Positions 17,763 through 26,409 of a stretch of 64,000 nt of DNA are shown one piece after another (position 1 is the first letter of the stretch; each line of letters opens with the position of its first letter). Below the pieces are notes generated by a model. The model worked only from the letters and a program-made list of their open reading frames with translations, had not been told where the DNA came from and ran no database searches. The DNA lies in the NCBI RefSeq assembly GCF_014699075.1, contig NZ_JACXAB010000023.1, positions 1-64,000 on the forward strand, given 5' to 3'. Position numbers and translations under genes: made by a program. The stretch is from Microvirga sp. (GTDB lineage: Bacteria > Pseudomonadota > Alphaproteobacteria > Rhizobiales > Beijerinckiaceae).

Positions 17763-17987
17763 TCAAGCGACGGGCTTCATCTCCATCTCCTCGTTGTTGT
17801 CCCATTGAGTCGCCCCGGTCTCCAAGTCGATTTCCATGGTGAACCGACGCGGAGTCGTCTCCGGGGCGCCACCGCACTTACCACCGTGCTTCTCCCGAAC
17901 GGTGACCGTTGCTGCCGTCTTCGTGGCTTCTTCCAGCACCAGGCACACCCCGCCATCCGCTGACGCGGGCAGGGATGCGGCCGCGCC
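17763..17987 (-). pseudogene. Fragment of a secreted hypothetical protein
   Basis: A minus-strand open frame without an ATG (stop codon just beyond 17987) reads GGVCLVLEEATKTAATVTVR, EKHGGKCGGAPETTPRRFTMEI and DLETGATQWDN. The paired cysteines and the PRxFTxEIDxxTGxxxWDN pattern look like a real exported protein domain, probably missing its signal peptide. Not assigned to a family. Confidence 0.4.
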
Positions 17988-18542
17988 CTATAACCTTCCT
18001 CTCCGACCGATAGTAGACTCCCTCATGCACGTATTCGGCGCCTTTGAGCTGGATGTTCAGCCCGGCTGCCCCGACAACCCGGCATCCATCAGGGTTGCCC
18101 TTCTACGATATGTTCGGGGCCCACCGTGAGGGGCTTTTTCTATGGCCGTGCTGAAACCGTTCCCGCCTGGAGCAGTTGTTCGCCACGAAGGCTGTCACGC
18201 ATCCTGCCTTCTTCATGGACTAGGAGGCCTCCTCACCCACTGGCAATGGCGGGCGGGGAGGCTTTTCTTTGCCTGATCGGTCGCCAAGCATTCGCGAGTA
18301 TAGTCGTTGACGCTGATGGCGTCCGATATGCCAGTTCTACTGCATAGTCGGCGCGGCATTCCATAAGCCCGCACGAAGACCTCCCGAACACTTCAAATCG
18401 CGTTCCATACTGCGGGTTATGCGAAATTGCGCCTGGCTTTACGGGCGGGCGCGACAGGGCCCTCATTCGGGAGAAAAATGACAGGAGCAGCGTTCCCGAC
18501 GCTCTAATGAGCGCCGCCAGCCCGTTATGAGGGAGAGCGGCC
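17988..18542. other. 555-bp stretch without a gene
   Basis: No supportable coding frame on either strand. It contains a strong plus-strand terminator at 18227-18270 and a weaker GCCC/GGGC hairpin with TTTTT near 18119-18145, hinting at remains of transcripts whose genes are gone. Confidence 0.5.
18227..18270 (+). terminator. Rho-independent terminator in gene-free region
   Basis: GCCTCCTCACCC (18227-18238) pairs with GGGCGGGGAGGC (18251-18262) with one mismatch and one wobble, followed by TTTTCTTT. No gene ends just upstream. Confidence 0.65.
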
Positions 18543-18710
18543 ATGTCTCTCAAGCTGGACCTTTGTGCGGCCATCCTCCTGATCAGTTTTGAGCCGCCCG
18601 CCAAAGCCCATGACATCTACTCGCACCTGAAGGACAGGCTGGGTAACAGTTGCTGCAACGAGCAGGATTGTCGCCCCGCACCCTATCGGGTGACGCCAAC
18701 CGGAGTGCTA
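18543..18710 (+). pseudogene. Small secreted protein, 5' part, split by IS630 element
   Basis: ATG 18543 preceded by GAGGGAGAGCGG. Signal peptide MSLKLDLCAAILLISF followed by EPPAKA, then HDIYSHLKDRLGNSCCNEQDCRP and YRVTPTGVL. The frame is broken at the TA dinucleotide 18709-18710 by an IS630-family insertion. Removing the element and one TA joins this in frame to the part at 19785, giving a protein of about 130 residues with five or more cysteines. Homologous exported small proteins of Hyphomicrobiales have no known function. Confidence 0.75.
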
Positions 18711-19782
18711 GAGCATCGGACTGAAAGGTAGATTCAAGAGGTTTCAGCCTGGGCTGAAGTGTGATTCTCTTGTGAGAACAGGAGGTGGATCATGACCCAG
18801 AGCTTCTCCTTGGATCTGCGCGTGCGGATTGCGGCCTTTGTCGAGGCGGGCCATCCCTGCCGGGCGGCGGCCCGCCACTTCGGGGTCAGTGACAGTTGCG
18901 CCATCAAGCTCATGCAGCGCCAGCGGCACTCTGGCTCACTGGCGCCGGCCCGTCAGGGCCGCCCGCCGGGACGCGGCAAGCTGGTGCCCTATGAGAGCTT
19001 CCTGATCCAGACCGTCGAGGCCAAGCCCGCCATCACCATGCCCGAACTGGCCGCTCGGTTGCGGGAGGAACACGGGGTCGTGGCAGCCCCTGCGATGCTC
19101 TCGCGCTTCCTGTGCCGGCGTGGCTTCTCATATAAAAAAATCTCTGATGGCGGCGGAGTGCGCACGCGTCGACGTGCGTGAGGAGCGTCGGGTTTGGAGA
19201 GGCCACCGTCAGCCTCGCATGCGCCAGCAGCCGCACCGATTGGTGTTTCGCTTCGCGGCCCTTCGGGTCTCGATGAGACTTACGTCAACACCAAGATGAC
19301 GCGCCTGCGCGGACGCTCTCGCCGCGGCCAGCGGCTGCACATGAAAGCTCCTTTTGGACACTGGAAAACCCACACGTTCATCGCAGGGCTGCGGTGCAGC
19401 GAGCTGAGCGCCCCGTGGGTGATTGATGATCCGATCACTCGATTAGCGTTTGAGGCTTACATCGAGACGCAGCTCGCGCCGACGCTGCACCCAGGCGACG
19501 TGGTGATCCTCGATAATCTGGCGGTTCACAAGAGCAAGAAGGCTGCCGAGTGTCTGAAACGGCGAGGCGCCTGGTTCCTGTTCCTGCCAGCTTATTCGCC
19601 CGATCTTAATCCAATTGAACAGGCCTTCGCCAAGATCAAGGCGCACTTGCGCAAGGCCGAGGCCCGAACGTTCAACGCGCTCTGGCGAGCGCTCGGCGAC
19701 ATCTGCAATTTGTTTGAGCCGCACGAATGCTGGAACTTCCTCAAGGCCGCCGGATATGCGTCCGTGTAATCGTCCGACGCTC
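18711..19782 (+). mobile_element. IS630-family insertion sequence inserted at a TA site
   Basis: 1072 bp flanked by duplicated TA (18709-18710 and 19783-19784), the hallmark of IS630/Tc1-mariner targeting. The ends are GAGCATCGGAC (18711-18721) and, inverted, GAGCGTCGGAC (19772-19782), 10 of 11 matching. It carries a decayed or frameshifted transposase gene in the plus orientation. Confidence 0.88.
18792..19769 (+). pseudogene. IS630-family transposase, two frame disruptions
   Basis: Part A (18792-19181) has the N-terminal helix-turn-helix (CRAAARHFGVSDSCAIKLMQR). Part B (19194-19769) has the DDE core: [20 protein letters not shown] and [19 protein letters not shown]. Both parts are in the same frame but the middle is read in another: at a run of seven A's (19134-19140) the family sequence continues as KKSLMAAE in the -1 frame until about 19240, where about 20 extra bases before LDET restore the original frame. 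The A-run could be a programmed slippage site, but the second disruption suggests inactivation. Confidence 0.75.
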
Positions 19783-19784
19783 TA

Positions 19785-20015
19785 ATGCTCGTCAACGGAA
19801 CCTGGGTCGCTGTGCCGGATTACACGATCCAGTATCGCGCTCTGCCCGGGGACACAGGTGAAACAGGCGGGGGACATTGGTGCGGGGATACCCGCTTCAT
19901 GGTCGGTTACGGGATGGATTACTCAACCTTCTGTGCAATCCTTCCGCCGAACCCGACAGCGATTTTTGAACCCGCGTTTGCCCTCCGGAAAGGCCGTATC
20001 CAGTCTGGTCCCTAA
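19785..20015 (+). pseudogene. Small secreted protein, 3' part after IS630 insertion
   Basis: Continues the gene started at 18543: MLVNGTWVAVPDYTIQYRAL, then GETGGGHWCGDTRFMVGYGM and DYSTFCAILPP. The Gly-rich HWCG segment and further cysteines support one disulfide-rich exported protein. Without the upstream signal peptide this part is probably not functional. Confidence 0.7.
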
Positions 20016-20044
20016 CATGCCTTATGCGAAATTGCTGAACAGAC

Positions 20045-20791
20045 TTACGGGCCCGATTTCGGGAGCGGGTAACGGCCCGGCATCACGCGCTGGGCGATGC
20101 GTCGGATCCGGCCATAGCACTCGCATACCGTCTCCTCGAGACCGGCCCGGTCCGTCACCGTGATGCTCCCACGCCCCTGCTGAATGAGCCCCGCCGTCTG
20201 CAAGGTCCTCAGGACCACGCTCACGGTCGAGCGCTGCACGCCCAGCATCTCGGCCAGGAACTCGTGAGTGAGCGGCAGAGTGTCCTGCTCCGCCCGGTCA
20301 TGCATCATGAGGATCCAGCGGCAGCAGCGGGCCTCCACCGGATGAACGGCGTTGCAGGTGAGGATCTGGAACGTCTGTCCGAGCAGGAGTTCGCCGTAGC
20401 TGGCGATCAGCTGCCGCAGCTTGGGGCGAACGTTGCGCACCTCATCCAGGTGCTCGACCGCAATGCGCGAGGCGGTGCCGGCCATCTGCACCACATACCG
20501 TCCAAAAGCCTCACGGGTCACGAGAGCGCTCAGCAGGCCCGCGACGCCACCACGCCCGAACAGAGCCACCTCGACCGTCTGGCCGTCCTCCAGCACATTC
20601 ACCAGCGACACGACGGCGTGGTGAGGGAAGTAGGCGTGGCGGATGCGATCCCCGGCTTCGTAGAGCACCTGCCCACGGGTCAGCTCGACCACCTCTAGGT
20701 GGGGCTGCAGAGCCGCAAAGTCCTCAGGCTCCAGAGCTGCCAGGAGCCAGTTCGTACGGTGCTCTGCTCTCGAAGCGTGGGTCATGGCCAC
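20045..20791 (-). CDS. Crp/Fnr family transcriptional regulator
   Basis: 248 residues. Residues 15-130 form a cyclic-nucleotide-binding-like beta-roll (RGQVLYEAGDRIRHAYFPH, VEVALFGRGGVAGLLSAL). Residues 165-235 are the Crp-type winged helix with TLPLTHEFLAEMLGVQRSTV as HTH and LIQQGRGSITVTD as wing. No Fnr-type cysteine cluster. This subgroup (PHHAVVSLVNVLEDG) is abundant in Methylobacteriaceae/Bradyrhizobiaceae, with unknown effectors. It lies alone between IS elements. Confidence 0.88.
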   Translation of the reverse strand: MAMTHASRAEHRTNWLLAALEPEDFAALQPHLEVVELTRGQVLYEAGDRIRHAYFPHHAVVSLVNVLEDGQTVEVALFGRGGVAGLLSALVTREAFGRYVVQMAGTASRIAVEHLDEVRNVRPKLRQLIASYGELLLGQTFQILTCNAVHPVEARCCRWILMMHDRAEQDTLPLTHEFLAEMLGVQRSTVSVVLRTLQTAGLIQQGRGSITVTDRAGLEETVCECYGRIRRIAQRVMPGRYPLPKSGP

Positions 20792-20979
20792 ACCTTCCTC
20801 CGCTCAGATAACACGGGTGAGGGTAAATCAGTCCAGCGTAGCCGGTTCCATACTGTTTGTTATGAGAAATGTTATCTCCTTAGATAGTGTAGGCGCAGAG
20901 TTAGATTGTCAGCACTGAGCAGAAGTCAGAATGTCAGTCTCTTGCCCTCTGGGATCGAGGAACGGAGGCGGCAGATCTG

Positions 20980-21123
20980 ATGGTCGCGGTCCGGATGAGC
21001 AAACGAGAACTCAACCGGATCGACATTCTGGCGCGCCTCGACAGCGGCCGCCTCACCGCTCGTCAGACAGTTGCCCTCGTCCGATTTCCTTCCGCCGAGG
21101 CTAGGGCAAAGCTCGTGAAGTAG
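20980..21123 (+). pseudogene. ISNCY-family transposase, N-terminal remnant
   Basis: A 47-codon frame, MSKRELNRIDILARLDSGRL followed by TARQTVALV, matches the first helix-turn-helix of ISNCY-type transposases and then drifts to a stop at 21121-21123. No catalytic domain follows. Confidence 0.5.
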
Positions 21124-21370
21124 GGCAGTGTGAAGCCTGCTATCATTCTCCCGACTTAAGGTATGGCTGCTCCGATCGGCGTTCGGGATCAGGCGGGGAG
21201 AGGCCGGGAAGGCTCAGACCCCAGCCTCTCCTTGAGCGTACTTGGTCCGTGCCGAGCCAAACTTGCCTTTTGTAAGGCTGCTCCTTATGTTGGTAAGGCT
21301 TCCTAAGGCCTTGGCGCAATTTTGGAACGAAGCACGTTTCCGAACATTGTTGCCTAGGTGGAGTTAACCG

Positions 21371-21529
21371 ATGGCTACGGTTCCTAAGTACGTTGTAAAA
21401 GGCAAGAACCAAAAGACCCTGCCTAGGGCGGCTGACGGCAAGGACAGCGACGGCCGGCGGGACGCTTCCGCGCGCGCTAAGGCCATTATGGCGCGTTTCC
21501 CCAAGACGATGGCTCGCCTTGCCGAGTGA
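21371..21529 (+). CDS. Putative antitoxin of Doc-type toxin-antitoxin pair
   Basis: 52 residues from ATG 21371: MATVPKYVVKGKNQKTLPRA, then KDSDGRRDASARAKAIMARF and PKTMARLAE. It overlaps the Doc-type gene by 11 bp (translational coupling), the usual antitoxin-first order. The C-terminal helix (ARAKAIMARFPKTMARLAE) could occupy the toxin groove as Phd's tail does. It does not look like classical Phd/YefM. Function inferred from position. Confidence 0.55.
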   Translation: MATVPKYVVKGKNQKTLPRAADGKDSDGRRDASARAKAIMARFPKTMARLAE

Positions 21530-21911
21530 GCCTGTGTGGGTTTCCCCACACGATGTGATTGACTTCAACTATGCAGCCGTAACCGAGACGATGGAGCCCT
21601 TCCATCTGCGCGATTATGGCTTGCTTGAAAGTGCCTGCGCGCGTCCGCGGCAACTTTGGGCCTACGGCGAGACGGACCTAACGACGCTCGCCGCGGCCTT
21701 GTTGTTTGGGATTGGCCGGAACCATCCGTTCGCACAAGGCAACAAGCGGACTGGCTTCATCGCCTTCGTCGATTTCCTTGAGCTCAATGGCCACACGTTC
21801 ATCGCTCCTGATACCGAAACACTAGCGCAATCCATCATCGACGTCCTTGAGCGGAAAGGGCCTGAGGACGTTTGGGAGGACATTGCGCGTCACGCGGTCG
21901 TGCCTGTCTAA
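21519..21911 (+). CDS. doc: Doc-type (death-on-curing) Fic toxin
   Basis: 130 residues with a TTG start (21519) overlapping the upstream small gene, or alternatively GTG 21534. The Fic motif HPFAQGNKRTG (residues 69-79) is intact, including the catalytic His and the GNKR phosphate loop; PHDVIDFNY at the front and 'LLFGIGRNHPF' are typical of the Doc subgroup. Doc phosphorylates EF-Tu and stops translation until neutralised by its antitoxin. It sits between IS elements, consistent with a mobile-region stabilisation module. Confidence 0.85.
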   Translation: MPSEPVWVSPHDVIDFNYAAVTETMEPFHLRDYGLLESACARPRQLWAYGETDLTTLAAALLFGIGRNHPFAQGNKRTGFIAFVDFLELNGHTFIAPDTETLAQSIIDVLERKGPEDVWEDIARHAVVPV

Positions 21912-22074
21912 AAAGCCTTTAGGTTGATTGGGACTGCGTCAGTTGATTCTCAGTGTTCGCGTCGCGGCTAGGGGGCGCCCAAAGCCCGATTTGCTGACTT
22001 GTCAAAACTCCGCAAGCCAACCATCTGCTGTGGCCCGAATTCTCGGCCGAACACGAGAACCAAAATAACTTGCC

Positions 22075-22305
22075 TTACACCGTCAGGGTCTTGAGCTTGT
22101 TTCGGCGGTTCGAGTCCAGCTTCAGCGGGAGTACCGTCACAATCATCTGCTCTCGTCGCTGGTAGACGATCCTCACTTTCGGATATGCTGTCAGATTGCG
22201 GCGCGTCAGCTTGGCGATGACCATGACCCTAGGGTAGGGGGCCCAGTACGGACTCGCAAAAGCAGCTCGGTACCTGAACTCGATCCGATCAACCAGATCG
22301 ATCAA
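22075..22305 (-). CDS. Hypothetical protein, doubtful
   Basis: 76-codon minus-strand frame between the Doc gene and IS6 copy 3, with a beta-rich look (PRVMVIAKLTRRNL, PKVRIVYQRREQMIVTVLPL). No recognised family and no strong ribosome site. The remaining bases of the 425-bp gap 21912-22336 show nothing assignable. Confidence 0.25.
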   Translation of the reverse strand: MIDLVDRIEFRYRAAFASPYWAPYPRVMVIAKLTRRNLTAYPKVRIVYQRREQMIVTVLPLKLDSNRRNKLKTLTV

Positions 22306-22336
22306 GGAGGCGGGATCATAATCGTCGAGATTATAG

Positions 22337-23157
22337 GGCTCCGTCGCAAACGGTTCAGTAACTCAGTTCGATCTACGTCTCCGGCAAAACTCCGGAGTTC
22401 AGATGTTCAAAGGCCGCCACTTCGATCGCTCAGTGATCCTGCTGTGCGTCCGCTGGTACCTAGCCTATAGCCTGAGCCTACGTGACCTTGAGGAGATGAT
22501 GGCGGAGCGCGGCATCTCGGTCGATCACGCTACGATCCACCGCTGGACTGTCCACTATGCTCCGCTCCTGCTTGAGCAATTCAATCGGCGCAAGCGCCCT
22601 GTCACCGGAAGGTGGCATGTCGACGAGACCTACATCAAAGTCCGAGGCCAGTGGCTGTATCCGTACCGGGCGATCGACAGTAACGGCGAGACGGTCGAGT
22701 TCTGGTTCAGTGAGCGCCGCAATCTCACCGCTGCTAAACGCTTCCTGAGCCGAGCCATGAAGCGGCATGGCCGGCCTGAGCGGATCGTCATTGATGGCAG
22801 TCAAACCAATCGCGAAGCGATCCTGTCCTGTGACACAACAGACCGGCTCCAAGCTCGGTCAAGACGCAAGCTGAAGCCGATCCGGATTCGGCAGAGCCGC
22901 TACCTGAATAACCGGATTGAGCAGGATCACCGCGCGATCAAGCGGCGGATCCGCTCCATGCTCGGGTTCAAGTCGATGGCATCCGCTCGGGTGATCCTGA
23001 GTGGGATTGAGATGGTTCACATCATGCGGAAAGGACAGGCGAAGTATGCCTGCCGTTCACAGCTCTCCCTCTCCGAGCAGTTCAACATCTTGGCTGCGTA
23101 AGGACTTCGGACGAAATGGTCCTCTTTTTGTCCTCATCCAAAATTCGCGACAGAGCC
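22337..23157 (+). mobile_element. IS6-family (IS26-like) insertion sequence, copy 3
   Basis: 821 bp bounded by GGCTCCGTCGCAAA (22337-22350) and TTCGCGACAGAGCC (23144-23157). Same family and orientation as copies 1 and 2 but diverged in sequence. Flanks GATTATAG and CATCCAGA differ, so there is no target duplication; its right end cuts another IS6-type transposase gene. Confidence 0.85.
22403..23101 (+). CDS. IS6-family transposase, intact
   Basis: 232 residues (MFKGRHFDRSVILLCVRW...). DDE residues present in DETYIKVRG, VIDGSQTNREAI and NNRIEQDHRAIKRR. Same length as copy 1, with many substitutions, so not a recent duplicate. Confidence 0.92.
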   Translation: MFKGRHFDRSVILLCVRWYLAYSLSLRDLEEMMAERGISVDHATIHRWTVHYAPLLLEQFNRRKRPVTGRWHVDETYIKVRGQWLYPYRAIDSNGETVEFWFSERRNLTAAKRFLSRAMKRHGRPERIVIDGSQTNREAILSCDTTDRLQARSRRKLKPIRIRQSRYLNNRIEQDHRAIKRRIRSMLGFKSMASARVILSGIEMVHIMRKGQAKYACRSQLSLSEQFNILAA

Positions 23158-23386
23158 CATCCAGATGCCAGACGTCATGAGGACTTGGCCGCTTGCGGCG
23201 GAGGCGCCGGGCATAAGCCGGTCCGAACTTCTTACCCCAGCGCCGGATCGTCTCGTAGGAGACGACGACACCGCGCTCGAGCAGCATCTCCTCGACGAGC
23301 CGGAGGCTCAGAGGAAATCGGAAGTACAACCAAACTGCATGGGCAATGATCTGGGGTGGGAAGCGACGGTGCTCGAAGAGAGACAA
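23158..23386 (-). pseudogene. IS6-family transposase (second type), N-terminal fragment
   Basis: From the ATG at 23386: HRRFPPQIIAHAVWLYFRFP, LSLRLVEEMLLERGVVVSYE and TIRRWGKKFGPAYARRLRRK, ending at the first catalytic motif DVWHLD, where the right end of copy 3 cuts in. Related to the intact transposase at 31878 but a different lineage from copies 1-3. Confidence 0.75.
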
Positions 23387-23447
23387 CAGAACGGCTCCTC
23401 GATTGACCGCCCCCCATTATACGGCCAAGGTTAATGCAACGGCGCCC
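23158..23447 (-). mobile_element. Remnant of a second type of IS6-family element
   Basis: One terminus, GGGCGCCGTTGCATTAACC reading from 23447 leftwards, precedes a truncated transposase start. The other end has been removed by IS6 copy 3 at 23157. Confidence 0.6.
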
Positions 23448-23468
23448 TTAAATGAATGTCCACACGCC

Positions 23469-24215
23469 TTAGTCAGCGAGAAATGCGCGATACTGCGCGG
23501 CGTGGTACTCAGCCGCTGTTTCGACCAATGCGCGGCCGATTTCGGGACTGGCTTTCTCGGCGTTGGATTCGATGCGCCCGTCAGGAAAGCGGCGACGGAA
23601 ATCCTCGGCGTTGTAGAAGGTGTGGTCGAGAGGGCCATATTCCGGTTCGAGCTTCACGGAGCGGATATTGGCCGGGTCCGCGAATTGGGCGACTGAAACC
23701 TCGGCGCAGGAAGCGTGCCCCCTTGCCGTGTGTCCAGTGAGTTCGAGCGCTTTCTTCTCACAGATTTCGTTCTCGAACCATTTCGCCGCCTTGCAGCGAA
23801 TGTCGGGAGCGCCGGTGCCGCGAACGCGTCGCAGATAATTGTAAATTTCTACAAAGGCGGCATTAAGCGTTGCGGTATTCCCGCCATGGCCATTGAGGAT
23901 GTAGAAGCGCTCGAAGCCGTGATCGACGAGCGATAGGATGTAGTCACTCATGACTGCTATATAGGTCGAGGGCCGCAGCGTGATCGATCCGGGAAACATC
24001 ATGTGATGTTCGGAGACGCCGAGCGTGATTGTGGGGCCAATCAACGCGCCAGACACTTCACCCGTTCGCCATGCGATTGTCTCGGCATCGATGTGATCCG
24101 TCCCCATAACTCCCATGGGACTGTGCTGCTCCGTGGAGCCAGTGGGCAAAATGATTCCCCGCGAGCGGGTCAGGTATTCGGCAACTTCTACATAGGTCGA
24201 TTGGGCCAATCTCAT
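23469..24215 (-). CDS. Creatininase family amidohydrolase
   Basis: 248 residues from ATG 24215 behind ACCAGGAGA. Metal-binding pattern of the creatininase/MftE family: PTGSTEQHSPMGVMGTD (Glu29, His31, Asp40) and LNGHGGN (His110), with a later acidic residue in ASCAEVSVAQ. Family members hydrolyse cyclic amides or cleave peptide tails using two metals. It is last in a minus-strand operon after an oligopeptide-type ABC importer, which suggests it acts on the imported compound. A 16-bp GC palindrome (24258-24273) lies in the 159-bp gap before it. Confidence 0.87.
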   Translation of the reverse strand: MRLAQSTYVEVAEYLTRSRGIILPTGSTEQHSPMGVMGTDHIDAETIAWRTGEVSGALIGPTITLGVSEHHMMFPGSITLRPSTYIAVMSDYILSLVDHGFERFYILNGHGGNTATLNAAFVEIYNYLRRVRGTGAPDIRCKAAKWFENEICEKKALELTGHTARGHASCAEVSVAQFADPANIRSVKLEPEYGPLDHTFYNAEDFRRRFPDGRIESNAEKASPEIGRALVETAAEYHAAQYRAFLAD

Positions 24216-24374
24216 GGAAGCATCTCCTGGTAGGGTGCAGTTGAACATCGCCGACTGCCCGCCGCGCGGCGGGAATGACCAGCGACGACTTTTGTCGAAA
24301 TCGCGCTCACCGCGAATGCTCTTTCAATTGTTGCATGACAACATACGGCCTGTGGATTCAGCAGCCACTCGTGG

Positions 24375-25406
24375 TCAGGATACGCCTGAGAGATTGAGTT
24401 CCTCAATCCGATGGCAGCTTGCTTGTTGAGCCCGACCTGCGTCTCGCAGATGAGGTACATGCTCGCGGCACAGCGACGTCGCATAAGCGCAGCGGGGATG
24501 AAACGGGCAACCGGACGGCGGTGAGCTTGGGCTCGGAACATCGCCCCTAAGTCGGATCCGTTGACGCGTGGAATCCGGGTCGGGAATCGGAACTGCAGAC
24601 AATAGCGCCTCTGTATACGGATGCTGCGGCCGGGAGAAGATCGCCTCACAGTCGCCGATTTCCACGATGCGCCCCAGATACATCACGGCTACTCGATTGC
24701 TGATGTGCCGCACTACGGAGAGGTCGTGCGCGACGAACAGGTAGGTCAATCCCAGTTCCGCCTGGAGGTCCTGCATTAGATTGACCACCTGCGCCTGAAT
24801 CGAAACGTCGAGTGCCGAAACGGGTTCGTCAGCCACGATGAAGCGGGGATTGAGCGCAAGCGCGCGGGCAATACCGATGCGCTGCCTCTGGCCTCCCGAG
24901 AATTCATGGGGAAAGCGCTTGGCATGGTCGGGCCCGAGGCCGACGGCATCCAAAAGGCGCATCACCCGATCATGGCGCTCGCTGCGGTTGAGAGTACCCT
25001 GAATCCGCAGGGGCTCGCCGACAATGTCGCCCACGTTCATGCGCGGATCGAGGGAGGAGTAGGGATCCTGAAAGATGATCTGCATCTCTCGACGTAGGCG
25101 CTTCATCTTCGCAGGACGCAGCTGCGCCACATCGATCATGGCTTCACCCGCCTCATCCGCCAGCACCTGACTCCGGAACAGGATCTCACCATCGGTGGGC
25201 TCGATAAGGCGCAGAATGGACCGGCCTAACGTGCTCTTGCCGCAGCCACTCTCGCCCACGAGGCCGATCGTCTCACCTTTGCGGATCGTCAGGTCGACGC
25301 CATCTACGGCTTTCACAGCTCCGGCGCTTCGCTTCAGAATGCCCTTGCGGATGGGAAAATGCTTGCGCAGTCCTTTGACCTGCAGCAGCACATCGTCAAG
25401 CGGCAT
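24375..25406 (-). CDS. Oligopeptide/dipeptide-type ABC transporter ATPase (DppF-like)
   Basis: 343 residues. Start 25406 ([20 protein letters not shown]) has GAAGGGAAA upstream and overlaps the previous gene by 11 bp. Walker [11 protein letters not shown]-loop [13 protein letters not shown], signature [15 protein letters not shown], Walker [16 protein letters not shown]-loop VAHDLSVV, then the C-terminal oligo_HPY motif region ([12 protein letters not shown]) and CPFHPRC cysteines. It powers import with the partner ATPase. Confidence 0.93.
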   Translation of the reverse strand: MPLDDVLLQVKGLRKHFPIRKGILKRSAGAVKAVDGVDLTIRKGETIGLVGESGCGKSTLGRSILRLIEPTDGEILFRSQVLADEAGEAMIDVAQLRPAKMKRLRREMQIIFQDPYSSLDPRMNVGDIVGEPLRIQGTLNRSERHDRVMRLLDAVGLGPDHAKRFPHEFSGGQRQRIGIARALALNPRFIVADEPVSALDVSIQAQVVNLMQDLQAELGLTYLFVAHDLSVVRHISNRVAVMYLGRIVEIGDCEAIFSRPQHPYTEALLSAVPIPDPDSTRQRIRLRGDVPSPSSPPSGCPFHPRCAYATSLCREHVPHLRDAGRAQQASCHRIEELNLSGVS

Positions 25407-26409
25407 GGGCTTTCCCTTCGGCAGTCGTGTGATGAAGATAGCAGGAGGCGGCATGATCTCCCTCAACAGGGATCAAGGCCGGAACTGCCTGGCGGCAGAC
25501 CGGCATCGCATGCGGGCAGCGGGCCGCGAAGGCGCAACCTTCCAAACGGTCGGTTGGCCGTGGCACCGCGCCCTCAATCGTCGCCAGCCGCTTGGTGCTG
25601 CCGCCGGTGATTGATGGCACGGAGCGCAGAAGTCCTTGCGTATAAGGATGAAGCGGATTGCGGTAGAGGTCGCGGACGGCGGCGCGCTCCACCACCTTAC
25701 CAAGATACATCACCACCACCCAGTCGGCCATGGTGGCGACGACGCCGAGATCGTGGGTGATGAACATGATCGCGCCGGCGAAATCCCGGCGCAGATCCTT
25801 CATGAGGTCGAGCACCTGAGCCTGGATTGTCACGTCGAGAGCCGTGGTCGGTTCGTCGGCAATTAGGAGCGAGGGATTGCAGATTAGCGCCATGGCGATC
25901 ATGGCGCGCTGGCGCATGCCGCCGGAAAGGTTGTGTGGATACTCGTCGAAGCGCTGACGCGGCGAGGCGATACCCACGGCTGCAAGCCCTGCGATGGCGC
26001 GCTCTTTTGCATCCATTTTCGAGATTTTCTCATGAAGCAGAAGCGGCTCCATGAGCTGCGAACCGATGGTAAGCACTGGGTTGAGCGCGGTCATCGGCTC
26101 CTGGAAGATCATGCTGATCTCGGAGCCCCGAATGGCGTTGATCTGGCGTCCGTTAGGGGGCAAGCGCGCCAGATCGACGGCGCCGTTGCGGCCTTGGAAC
26201 CAGATTTCTCCGCTCTCGATCCAGCCGGGCGGCTGAATAAGGCCCATGATGGCGCGAGAGGTAACGGATTTGCCGCAGCCGCTCTCGCCCACAATGGCCA
26301 GGGTCTCGCCCGGTGCGATGGAGAGATCCACGCCATCCACCGCTTGCGCCACGCCTGCTTCTGTCATGAAGTTGACCCGCAGATCCTTGATGTCGAGAAG
26401 GTTCTTCAT
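25396..26409 (-). CDS. Oligopeptide/dipeptide-type ABC transporter ATPase (DppD-like)
   Basis: 337 residues, start 26409 in an ATGA overlap with the permease stop. Walker [23 protein letters not shown], signature [45 protein letters not shown] and the cysteine cluster [14 protein letters not shown]. Partner of the downstream DppF-like subunit. Confidence 0.93.
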   Translation of the reverse strand: MKNLLDIKDLRVNFMTEAGVAQAVDGVDLSIAPGETLAIVGESGCGKSVTSRAIMGLIQPPGWIESGEIWFQGRNGAVDLARLPPNGRQINAIRGSEISMIFQEPMTALNPVLTIGSQLMEPLLLHEKISKMDAKERAIAGLAAVGIASPRQRFDEYPHNLSGGMRQRAMIAMALICNPSLLIADEPTTALDVTIQAQVLDLMKDLRRDFAGAIMFITHDLGVVATMADWVVVMYLGKVVERAAVRDLYRNPLHPYTQGLLRSVPSITGGSTKRLATIEGAVPRPTDRLEGCAFAARCPHAMPVCRQAVPALIPVEGDHAASCYLHHTTAEGKAHAA

